Part shown: one piece after another, positions 1 through 6,497 of the stretch
Numbering within the stretch: the first letter of the stretch is position 1
Layout of the letters: every line of letters starts with the position of its first letter
Assembly: GCA_945872085.1 (NCBI GenBank)
Contig: CAMBYG010000006.1
Coordinates: 1 to 48,053, forward strand
Length of the DNA: 48,053 nt
Direction: 5' to 3'
DNA from: Chitinophaga pinensis
GTDB taxonomy: Bacteria > Bacteroidota > Bacteroidia > Chitinophagales > Chitinophagaceae
Notes under the pieces: model-generated
Seen by the model: the letters and a program-made list of their open reading frames with translations, nothing else
Database searches by the model: none
Told to the model about the DNA's origin: nothing
Translations under genes and position numbers: made by a program

Positions 1-573
1 GTCAATTTTAGCTACACCTTTTCCTACTTCCTCATCTGGGGTAAATAATATTCTGATAAGGCCATGTTCCAATTCTGGATGTGTAATTAAATAATTAGCT
101 ACATCCATGATAATTGCCACGCCCGCTTTATCATCTGCCCCTAAAAGAGTTGTGCCACTTGCCGTAATGATATCATCGCCAATTCGGCTTTTTAAATACG
201 GATGTTGTTCGGTTGTAATCACAACGCTTTCATCATCTGGAAGCACAATAGGAGCACCGGTATAGTTTTTATGAAGGATTGGTTTTACTTGATAACCACT
301 ACAATCCGGTGCCGTATCTACATGGGCACAAAAACATAAAACGGGTACATTTTTACTTGTTGTAGCCGGAATGCTAGCATATACATATCCAAATTCATCG
401 GTAACTGCATCGCTAATACCCATAGCTATGAGTTCTTGCTGTAATAGTACACTTAAGTTTTTTTGCTTTTCTGTAGTTGGATGGGTAGTAGCATTAGGAT
501 CACTTTGTGTATCTATTTGCACATAGCGCATAAAGCGTTCTGTAAGCGTATGTTGATAAGATGGAATAGACAT
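1..573 (-). CDS. pepT: Peptidase T (tripeptide aminopeptidase), 5' part; runs off the left edge
   Basis: Only the first 191 codons lie in the window; the C-terminal half is beyond position 1. The protein begins MSIPSYQHTLTERFMRYVQI and carries the M20 zinc-peptidase signatures in order: HVDTAPD (first zinc ligand, about residue 80), LLGADDKAG (bridging Asp) and TPDEEVGKG (catalytic Glu and zinc-ligand Glu). PepT is a cytosolic enzyme that removes the N-terminal residue from tripeptides. The ATG at 571-573 is preceded by a minus-strand TATCTTTGC element at 587-595, about 14 bases upstream, so this start is well supported. It is divergent from the MarC-like gene. Family assignment is by motif recall; the product name is firm, and only the missing C-terminus cannot be judged. 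Confidence 0.93.
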   Translation of the reverse strand, partial: MSIPSYQHTLTERFMRYVQIDTQSDPNATTHPTTEKQKNLSVLLQQELIAMGISDAVTDEFGYVYASIPATTSKNVPVLCFCAHVDTAPDCSGYQVKPILHKNYTGAPIVLPDDESVVITTEQHPYLKSRIGDDIITASGTTLLGADDKAGVAIIMDVANYLITHPELEHGLIRILFTPDEEVGKGVAKID

Positions 574-587
574 GATAGAAATTTACG

Positions 588-595
588 CAAAGATA
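588..595 (-). promoter_or_regulatory. Bacteroidota -7 element for pepT
   Basis: On the minus strand this reads TATCTTTG (followed by C), matching TAnnTTTG. The expected transcription start is about 11 bases before the pepT ATG. No convincing -33 TTG element was seen. Confidence 0.7.
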
Positions 596-636
596 TTTGA
601 TTTTTTTAGTTTAACGAATGGATTACTGGAAGTCTT

Positions 637-645
637 TATCTTTGC
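637..645 (+). promoter_or_regulatory. Bacteroidota -7 element for the MarC-family gene
   Basis: TATCTTTGC on the plus strand. It lies inside the longest possible reading frame (which opens at 618) and therefore argues that translation begins at the ATG at 660, leaving a leader of about 12 bases. Confidence 0.7.
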
Positions 646-659
646 ATCAAATTGGTGTT

Positions 660-1241
660 ATGGATTCTTTATCAATAGTAAGTTTATCTCAAGTGGTTAC
701 GGTAAGTTTAACCCTATTTGCGGTCATTGATATGTTGGGCTCCATTCCGGTGCTTATTGCTATAAAAAACAAGATGGGAGACATTCATGCTGGTATGGTT
801 ACCTTTGTTTCCGGGGTTTTAATGTATTTATTCTTTTTAATTGGCGAGAGCGCACTTGCCTTTATGGGTATCGATATTGCTTCCTTTGCTATTGCAGGGT
901 CGATTGTAATTTTTATTTTAGGCTTAGAAATGGTTTTAGGATTAGAATTCTTTAAAAGTGAGGCTAATTTGAAATCTGGCAATGTAGTACCTATTGCATT
1001 TCCAATTATTGCAGGGTCGGGCACGCTCACTACCATTATGTCTTTAAAAGCCAACTTTCATGCCTATAATATTTTATTGGGTATTGGGGTCAACTTAGTG
1101 GTTATCTTCATTGTACTTCGTTCGCTCAATTTCTTGGAGCGTTTATTAGGACCCTCTGGAATTTTAGTAGTAAGAAAATTCTTTGGCGTTATTTTATTAG
1201 CAATTAGTGTTAAAATATTCAAGACTAATTTATTCCTTTAA
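660..1241 (+). CDS. MarC family integral membrane protein
   Basis: A 193-residue, very hydrophobic protein with about six membrane segments and the MarC/UPF0056 pattern: an N-terminal 'LFAVIDMLGSIPVLIAI' segment, a central FILGLEMVLGLEF, then VVPIAFPIIAGSGTLTT. The 'P.A.PIIAGSGTL' signature is typical of the family, whose members are inner-membrane proteins of unknown transport function; the old link to multiple antibiotic resistance is not supported. The frame is open from 618 (an ATG giving 14 more residues), but a promoter element at 637-645 falls inside that extension, so the ATG at 660 is preferred. It is a single gene, divergent from pepT; the downstream gene has its own promoter element. 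Confidence 0.9.
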   Translation: MDSLSIVSLSQVVTVSLTLFAVIDMLGSIPVLIAIKNKMGDIHAGMVTFVSGVLMYLFFLIGESALAFMGIDIASFAIAGSIVIFILGLEMVLGLEFFKSEANLKSGNVVPIAFPIIAGSGTLTTIMSLKANFHAYNILLGIGVNLVVIFIVLRSLNFLERLLGPSGILVVRKFFGVILLAISVKIFKTNLFL

Positions 1242-1266
1242 TCTGCTATTCGCCATTAAAATCCTT

Positions 1267-1275
1267 TACTTTTGC
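1267..1275 (+). promoter_or_regulatory. Bacteroidota -7 element immediately before the THUMP/methyltransferase gene
   Basis: TACTTTTGC ends five bases before the ATG at 1281. With normal spacing the transcript would begin within a few bases of the start codon, so the mRNA may be nearly leaderless. There is no room for a Shine-Dalgarno sequence. Confidence 0.65.
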
Positions 1276-1280
1276 AGCTT

Positions 1281-2447
1281 ATGAGCGTGTTTACAACAAA
1301 AGCAAATGTGGTAATTACTTGTCACAAAAGAATTGTACCGTATTTAGAGCAAGAAGTAATAAATCTTGGTTTCGAAATTGAAGAGCGATTTGTAACCGGA
1401 GTTAAGTTGTTTATTACCTTAAACGACTGCATTAAATTAAATTTAAATCTTAGATGCGCTAGTCAGGTTTTATATAGCCTTCATGCTTTTAAAGCTATCG
1501 ATGCTAATCAAATTTACAACGAATTAGTGCAAATGCCTTGGGAAGAAATTATTCCAAATCCAGGTTATTTCTCCGTTACGAGCAATGTAAGTAATGAAAG
1601 TATCAATAATAGCATGTTTGCAAATCTTAGAGTTAAAGATGCTATTGTAGATCGACTTAGAGATATTCGTGAGGAACGACCAAAGACGGGTGCAGCTCTT
1701 ACAGGAACGGTTATACACCTGCATTGGAAGGATGAATTTGCAGAAGTGTTTATAGATACCACCGGCGATTCAATTGCTCGCCATGGATATCGTAAAATAC
1801 CTGGCTTAGCTCCAATGTTAGAAGGTTTAGCAGCCGCAACTATTTATGCTAGTCGATGGGATAAAAAAAGTCCTTTTATAAATCCTATGTGTGGCTCTGG
1901 TACCTTAGCTATTGAAGCTGCTTTAATGGCTACTAATAGAGTGCCGGGTTTGTACCGATCAAACTATGCATTTATGCATGTCTTGGGCTATGATGCTTCG
2001 GTATATGAAAAAGAACGCGCTATAATTGAAACACAAGTAATAGCAGCAAAAGTGCCCATTATTGCAAGTGATATAAGTAGTAAAGCAATAGAAAATGCTA
2101 AGTTAAATGCAATGGCTGCAGGAGTAGAGGATATGATCAGTTTTGCTGTTTGTGATTTTTACGATACGGTTGTTCCAGAAGCGGGCGCTGGCGTAATGAT
2201 GGTAAATCCTGAGTATGGCGATCGCCTAGGCGAAGAAACGGAATTGGAAGCTACCTACGGCAGAATAGGGGATTTTATGAAGCAAAAATGTGGTGGCTAT
2301 TGGGGTTATGTATTTACCGGCAATTTAGATTTAGCAAAGAAAATAGGATTAAAAGCGAAAAGAAGAATAGAGTTTTTTAATAGTACTATAGACTGCAGAC
2401 TGCTAGAATATGAATTGTACTCGGGCACTCGAAGAATAGAGAAATAA
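1281..2447 (+). CDS. THUMP-domain class I RNA methyltransferase (RlmL/YpsC-like)
   Basis: A 388-residue protein with an N-terminal ferredoxin-like/THUMP RNA-binding region (about residues 1-155) and a C-terminal SAM-dependent methyltransferase. Motif I is NPMCGSGTLAIEAAL from residue 201, with a preceding 'GLAPMLEGLAAATIYAS' as in RlmL. The family makes N2-methylguanine in RNA (23S rRNA G2445 in E. coli RlmL); the exact target here is inferred. Motif IV, normally NPPY, reads NPEYGDR (residues 309-315). The length fits the YpsC-type single-methyltransferase form, not the double RlmKL fusion. The ATG at 1281 is chosen over an upstream in-frame TTG at 1272 because the promoter element covers the latter. 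A strong hairpin terminator follows. Confidence 0.88.
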   Translation: MSVFTTKANVVITCHKRIVPYLEQEVINLGFEIEERFVTGVKLFITLNDCIKLNLNLRCASQVLYSLHAFKAIDANQIYNELVQMPWEEIIPNPGYFSVTSNVSNESINNSMFANLRVKDAIVDRLRDIREERPKTGAALTGTVIHLHWKDEFAEVFIDTTGDSIARHGYRKIPGLAPMLEGLAAATIYASRWDKKSPFINPMCGSGTLAIEAALMATNRVPGLYRSNYAFMHVLGYDASVYEKERAIIETQVIAAKVPIIASDISSKAIENAKLNAMAAGVEDMISFAVCDFYDTVVPEAGAGVMMVNPEYGDRLGEETELEATYGRIGDFMKQKCGGYWGYVFTGNLDLAKKIGLKAKRRIEFFNSTIDCRLLEYELYSGTRRIEK

Positions 2448-2478
2448 AAAAGAGCGACTTATAAAGTCGCTCTTTTTT
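2447..2478. terminator. Bidirectional intrinsic terminator
   Basis: Perfect 10-bp stem (2451-2460 with 2464-2473, AGAGCGACTT arm) around a 3-base loop, flanked by A's on the left and T's on the right. It serves the converging methyltransferase and M13 peptidase genes. Confidence 0.9.
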
Positions 2479-2492
2479 GTAGGGTAATTTGA

Positions 2493-4553
2493 TTACCAAA
2501 CTTGTGCGCGAGTATTTGGCGCTCGATAATTTTTAGTACCTGGTTGGATATTGAATGCTTTGTAGAAAGGTTCAAAATTGCTCAATGGCGCATTGCATCT
2601 CCATTCGTTAGGAGAGTGAGGATCGGTAATGATTCTTGAAACCATTTCCTCTGGTCGCGTATTTGCTCTCCATACTTGAGCCCAACTTAAGAAGAAGCGT
2701 TGGTCAGGCGTTAAGCCATCAATTGTTTTTCCTTCTTTATATTGCTGCGTTTGTTGAAATGCTTGGTAAGCAATGGTTACACCACCCAAATCAGCAAGGT
2801 TTTCGCCAATGGTCAACTCACCATTTACATGTACGGTATCTAAAACGGTAAATGTATTGAATTGGTCAATAACTACTTGCGCTTTTTTAGTGAATTGGGC
2901 AGCATCTTCTTCTGTCCACCAATCGTTTAAATTGCCATCCGCATCATATTGTCTACCTTGGTCGTCAAAACCATGCGTCATTTCATGGCCAATAACGCCA
3001 CCAATTCCACCATAGTTAACGGCATCGTCTGCATCAAAATCAAAGAAAGGGTATTGTAAGATACCTGCAGGGAATACGATTTCATTAAATGCTGGATTAT
3101 AATATGCATTAACCGTTGGAGGTGTCATGCCCCATTCTTTTTTATCTACAGGTTTGCCTAGTTTATCAATATTCATTTGGAATTCTAAGGCACTTGCGTT
3201 CATAATATTCTGTGCATAGTTGTTAGATACAATTTCCAATTTGCTATAGTCTTTCCATGCGTCTGGATAGCCTATTTTCTTTAAAAAAGTATTTAATTTG
3301 GTTAGTGCTTTTTTCTTGGTTACATCGCTCATCCAATCTAAATGTTGAATACGATCGGCATAGGTAACTTGTAAATTATTAACCAATGCTAACATGCGAC
3401 TTTTTGCTTCAGGTTTGAAGTTTTTACTAACATATTCTTGTCCTAATAACTCGCCAATATTACCATCTACCATAGATAAAACTCTTTTCCATCTTGGTTT
3501 TTGTTGTTGTTGACCTCTTACAGCTTTGCCATAAAATTCAAAACTAGCTTGGTTATAAGGGCTGCTTAAGAAAGATGCCATACTATTTACTAAATGAAAC
3601 TGTAGGTAATTTCTCCATGCATCTAAATTTTGAGAATGCAACATTTCGCTCCATTTTGCAAAATAATTAGGTTGTGCTATAATGAAACTATCTGCGTTTT
3701 TAATACCTAAGTAATTTAATAAACGAGTGCTTTCTAACATAGGCATAGCGGCATAAGCGCTTTTTTCATTGTATTTATTATATAATTTGTATGGGTCTCT
3801 CATTTCTACACGAGTCATGTGAGAACCGGCTAAGATGCTTTCTAATTCAATAACTGTTTTTGTCATTTCAGCTACTCTTTCCTTATAGCCTAATAAGGTA
3901 AATATGGTTTCTACATATTTGGTATAAGCATCTTTAATTTTTAGTGTGCGGGCATCTGTTTTAAAATAATAATCACGGTCTGGCATACCTAAACCAGCTT
4001 GTCCAAATTGACAAATTTGTTGCGTAACATTTTTATCGTCTGGTGATATATAGAATCCAAATACAGGGCTTAAACCAATGGTGTGTTCATAACAGATTTC
4101 TTTTAGTAAATCGTCTGCATTTTGGATGCGTGCAATACGCATAAAATGGCTTTTTAAAGGCTCTATGCCCGCTTTTTCGATAGTGATGGTATCCATACCA
4201 CTTTTATAGAAGTCGCCAATCTTTTGTTGGTTGCTACCTTTTTTAGCGTTTGCTTTAGCTGCATTTTCTAAAAGATCGTGAAGGGCTTTGTAGTTGTTTT
4301 CTTGCAATTCATTAAAGCTTCCCCAACGAGTTTCTGTAGCTGGTATTGGGTTGTTTTTAAGCCAAGTGCCATTGGCATAAAAGAAAAAATTATCACCTGG
4401 GTTTACAGAAAGATCCATATTTGCAGGATCTAACAATTTTCTTTTAGCAGAAAGTTTTGTTTTTGGAGTAGGCGTTTTGCTTTGAGACCAACTCGTATTT
4501 GGAATACATAAGCTTACGGTAGCCGCCATTAAAAAGAGTTTTCTAATATTCAT
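2493..4553 (-). CDS. pepO: M13 family zinc metallopeptidase (PepO/neprilysin-like), secreted
   Basis: A 686-residue protein with an N-terminal signal peptide (basic MNIRK, then a hydrophobic stretch to about residue 22), an M13 N-terminal domain starting near 'DPANMDLSVNPGDNFFFYANG', and the catalytic domain. HEMTH at 523-527 gives two zinc histidines and the catalytic Glu; ENLADLGG at 584 gives the third zinc ligand. NAYYNP and the C-terminal tryptophan are also family features. Members cleave oligopeptides on the outer side of the cytoplasmic membrane; periplasmic location is inferred. Cys16 is not in a proper lipobox (VSLC), so signal peptidase I cleavage is more likely. The length is typical. 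The gene has its own promoter element 54 bases below the SprT-like gene. Confidence 0.95.
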   Translation of the reverse strand: MNIRKLFLMAATVSLCIPNTSWSQSKTPTPKTKLSAKRKLLDPANMDLSVNPGDNFFFYANGTWLKNNPIPATETRWGSFNELQENNYKALHDLLENAAKANAKKGSNQQKIGDFYKSGMDTITIEKAGIEPLKSHFMRIARIQNADDLLKEICYEHTIGLSPVFGFYISPDDKNVTQQICQFGQAGLGMPDRDYYFKTDARTLKIKDAYTKYVETIFTLLGYKERVAEMTKTVIELESILAGSHMTRVEMRDPYKLYNKYNEKSAYAAMPMLESTRLLNYLGIKNADSFIIAQPNYFAKWSEMLHSQNLDAWRNYLQFHLVNSMASFLSSPYNQASFEFYGKAVRGQQQQKPRWKRVLSMVDGNIGELLGQEYVSKNFKPEAKSRMLALVNNLQVTYADRIQHLDWMSDVTKKKALTKLNTFLKKIGYPDAWKDYSKLEIVSNNYAQNIMNASALEFQMNIDKLGKPVDKKEWGMTPPTVNAYYNPAFNEIVFPAGILQYPFFDFDADDAVNYGGIGGVIGHEMTHGFDDQGRQYDADGNLNDWWTEEDAAQFTKKAQVVIDQFNTFTVLDTVHVNGELTIGENLADLGGVTIAYQAFQQTQQYKEGKTIDGLTPDQRFFLSWAQVWRANTRPEEMVSRIITDPHSPNEWRCNAPLSNFEPFYKAFNIQPGTKNYRAPNTRAQVW

Positions 4554-4572
4554 AGATTGGTTTTTAGGTTAA

Positions 4573-4580
4573 CAAATGTA
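4573..4580 (-). promoter_or_regulatory. Bacteroidota -7 element for the M13 peptidase gene
   Basis: Minus strand TACATTTG in the short gap between the SprT-like gene and the M13 gene; predicted leader about 16 bases. Confidence 0.65.
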
Positions 4581-4607
4581 GGTATTTAGAACTAATTTCA
4601 GGTTGTT

Positions 4608-5237
4608 TTAATCGCTATTTATAGGGAAAACATGCATCAAACTTGGGAAAAGAAATTTTTTATGCGTGTCCACTTGTTCACATACATAACGTGTTCTTCT
4701 TTTTTCTAATATTTTATAAGTATGTCCATCAGTTGATTTAAATAGACTATTGGTCGGTAGTTCCTCTACTAAGCTGTAATTTTCGTCTTTCTGATCAAAT
4801 GCTAATAAGGCTCTAAATAAGTGAGGATCACTACAAGAACTTGCTCCCGGATTTTTAATATATTTAATTAAGGCTTTTTCTACGCTTGTAGGGAATATGT
4901 TTTTGCCCATGAGCGGTGATAGTAAATTTGAAAAAAAAGACTTCCATTCTTTTCCATGCGGGGATACTTTATGCTGATGATGAACAAAAGTTATTAGATG
5001 TGCAATTTCATGCAATAGGGTTATTAAAAAACTATATTTATTTAAGGTCCCGTTGATGCTTATTCTATGGAAGGGTTTTTCGGGTGTAGGATTTCGGTAA
5101 TCGCCTAATACCTGTTTACGATCTTTGGTTATCGTTAAATGGATCGTGTATTGTTCTATAAAAGGAACAATATATGTGTAGGTGTTTTGGGGTAGGAAAT
5201 TTTGCAAAACATCAAAAGATGCTTGTTTTTTTCGCAT
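4608..5237 (-). CDS. SprT-like zinc metalloprotease domain protein
   Basis: A 209-residue protein with an HEIAH zinc motif at 76-80 and a third likely ligand His94 in 'VSPHGKEW', the arrangement seen in the SprT-like/Spartan family. No signal peptide or membrane segment, so probably cytosolic. The C-terminal part (about 140-200) contains a TDGHTYKILEKRRTRYVCE stretch with a single Cys, not the paired Cys zinc ribbon of other SprT proteins. The cellular role is not known in bacteria. It starts six bases below the stop of the upstream small membrane protein and is probably co-transcribed with it. Three genes upstream lie remnants of the ATP-synthase-associated locus; a SprT gene at that place looks like a local rearrangement. 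Confidence 0.85.
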   Translation of the reverse strand: MRKKQASFDVLQNFLPQNTYTYIVPFIEQYTIHLTITKDRKQVLGDYRNPTPEKPFHRISINGTLNKYSFLITLLHEIAHLITFVHHQHKVSPHGKEWKSFFSNLLSPLMGKNIFPTSVEKALIKYIKNPGASSCSDPHLFRALLAFDQKDENYSLVEELPTNSLFKSTDGHTYKILEKRRTRYVCEQVDTHKKFLFPSLMHVFPINSD

Positions 5238-5242
5238 ATGCT

Positions 5243-5620
5243 TTATTTTTTTCGCTTATTCATGTTTGACAACATGGTGCCGTCTAGCATCGTGTAGAAA
5301 AAGTACAAGCCTAAAAGCGAAAATACGGTTGGTTTATGAAGTCCTTGTTTATTTAATAAAACATAAAGTAAAATAGATATAGAGCAAATGACAATTTTCA
5401 AAAGCGAGCTTGCATAAACTCCATTTACAAAGCCTTGAGCGCTTTTCCCTTCACTAGTTTTTATCATTCTAAGACTCAATAAGGAAAGTCCAAATAAGAT
5501 GATGTTGCCTATCCAAAGTGCTTTTGCATCGAATAAAGGAAACTTGCCGTGTATAAAAAAGATAGCTATAGCAATAGCTGCTGCTACTAATAAATGACTT
5601 AAGACAAATATTTTTTTCAT
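5243..5620 (-). CDS. Small four-helix membrane protein, possible ATP synthase subunit I-like
   Basis: 125 residues with about four hydrophobic segments (about 5-23, 35-50, 70-88, 98-113) separated by short basic loops, ending in a lysine-rich tail. I do not recognise a named family from the sequence. In other Bacteroidota a membrane protein of about this size lies between atpZ and atpB, and here it follows atpZ with a one-base gap, so an AtpI-like accessory role for the ATP synthase is inferred from position only. No atpB or other ATP synthase gene follows; the next gene is the SprT-like protein. Confidence 0.6.
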   Translation of the reverse strand: MKKIFVLSHLLVAAAIAIAIFFIHGKFPLFDAKALWIGNIILFGLSLLSLRMIKTSEGKSAQGFVNGVYASSLLKIVICSISILLYVLLNKQGLHKPTVFSLLGLYFFYTMLDGTMLSNMNKRKK

Positions 5621-5621
5621 G

Positions 5622-5831
5622 TTATTTTTTATTGTTGAGTGATTTAATAAGCGAATAAAAACAATAGCTCAAGGCTAATAGGGGTAAAATTATAATAAAA
5701 ATAGGCTTGCAGTGCCAACGCTGATCAAGTTGTATGCCGCCCCATACGCCAATGCCTAAAAGAACAAACCATTGTATAGTGATGCTTGTATATTGTAAGA
5801 TACTTGTTGGATTAAATTTATTTTCTGCCAT
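5622..5831 (-). CDS. atpZ: AtpZ/AtpI family membrane protein
   Basis: 69 residues with two membrane helices (about 14-34 and 43-63) and the family pattern 'Q...T...QWFVLLGIGVWGGIQLDQRW' followed by a second helix beginning IFIIILPLLAL. AtpZ/AtpI proteins are small accessory proteins encoded beside F-type ATP synthase operons, with proposed roles in c-ring assembly or magnesium/calcium movement. Its start overlaps the end of the upstream gene by 14 bases. The ATP synthase structural genes are not next to it here. Confidence 0.8.
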   Translation of the reverse strand: MAENKFNPTSILQYTSITIQWFVLLGIGVWGGIQLDQRWHCKPIFIIILPLLALSYCFYSLIKSLNNKK

Positions 5832-6315
5832 GTCTTTTTTTTCTGTTAGCTGCTTTCACCCGAATATTAGCATCTTTTTTAATGGCTTCTGCATTGGGTA
5901 AAACATTTTTTTCAGGCAAGGCATCAATTTGCTTTGGCGTTAGCGCATTGGTGTCTAATGTAATAACGTCTTTGCCTTGTACTATTCTATTGAAATTATT
6001 AATAACCAATTGCTGGCTTTGTGTATAATCATTCAAAGAGTCTATTTGTTGCTTTAGGTGAATAAGCTCTTTTCTGCCTGCTCCACTTGCATAGCCGGGT
6101 ATATAATACCGTAAAGGGGTGGTTATTACCAATAGATAGGTAAGCAAAACAGTGCCCACAAATAAAGAGCTAAAGAGAATATAAACGCTTTTTTTGGTAA
6201 GTTTAAAAGAGGCAACCTCCAACAAGGTTTCGTCATTTATAATAATAAGCCTATAAGGGTCTTTTGTGCCTTTAAATAGACTTGGTTTAGTATTGAATTT
6301 GAAGTGAAATGCCAT
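5818..6315 (-). CDS. Membrane-anchored coiled-coil protein resembling the N-terminus of M23 peptidases, without the catalytic domain
   Basis: 165 residues: a cytoplasmic start containing 'YRLIIINDETLLEVASFKLT', one membrane helix (about 45-67), then 'TPLRYYIPGY' and a short coiled coil (about 80-115), ending in a basic tail. From memory, the 'NDET.EE..SF.L' start, the membrane helix and 'TP...YIPGY' match the N-terminal anchor of Bacteroidota M23 peptidoglycan endopeptidases encoded beside bactofilin and atpZ. The LytM domain, which would follow the coiled coil, is absent: the frame stops and atpZ starts at once. It may be a naturally shortened relative or a degraded peptidase. A promoter element at 6332-6339 suggests it heads the operon. 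Confidence 0.6.
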   Translation of the reverse strand: MAFHFKFNTKPSLFKGTKDPYRLIIINDETLLEVASFKLTKKSVYILFSSLFVGTVLLTYLLVITTPLRYYIPGYASGAGRKELIHLKQQIDSLNDYTQSQQLVINNFNRIVQGKDVITLDTNALTPKQIDALPEKNVLPNAEAIKKDANIRVKAANRKKRHGRK

Positions 6316-6331
6316 AGAAATAAACTAGTTA

Positions 6332-6339
6332 CAAAAGTA
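6332..6339 (-). promoter_or_regulatory. Bacteroidota -7 element for the M23-anchor-like/atpZ operon
   Basis: Minus strand TACTTTTG; predicted leader about 13 bases before the ATG at 6315. Confidence 0.65.
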
Positions 6340-6411
6340 GGATACTTTTAGGTAAGTTTCTATTTTTTGTTATTATTGGGATTATATATGGGAAGAATGC
6401 TTAGTTTTTTT

Positions 6412-6419
6412 TATTTTTG
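6412..6419 (+). promoter_or_regulatory. Bacteroidota -7 element for the PorW/SprE-like gene
   Basis: TATTTTTG on the plus strand. It overlaps the most upstream possible start (TTG at 6417), so that start cannot be the true one if this element is used. Confidence 0.5.
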
Positions 6420-6497
6420 ATAGAATTAATATTCCTGTATACTTTTTTTACAGTTTTTACGTTACTTAAAGAACGTTTTATATTAAAAATCAAAGAC

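Noticed and set aside
2636-3015. Plus-strand open frames of 71 and 80 codons opposite the M13 peptidase gene
   Set aside because: They overlap a fully supported gene in antisense, have no family-like sequence and no ribosome-binding context.
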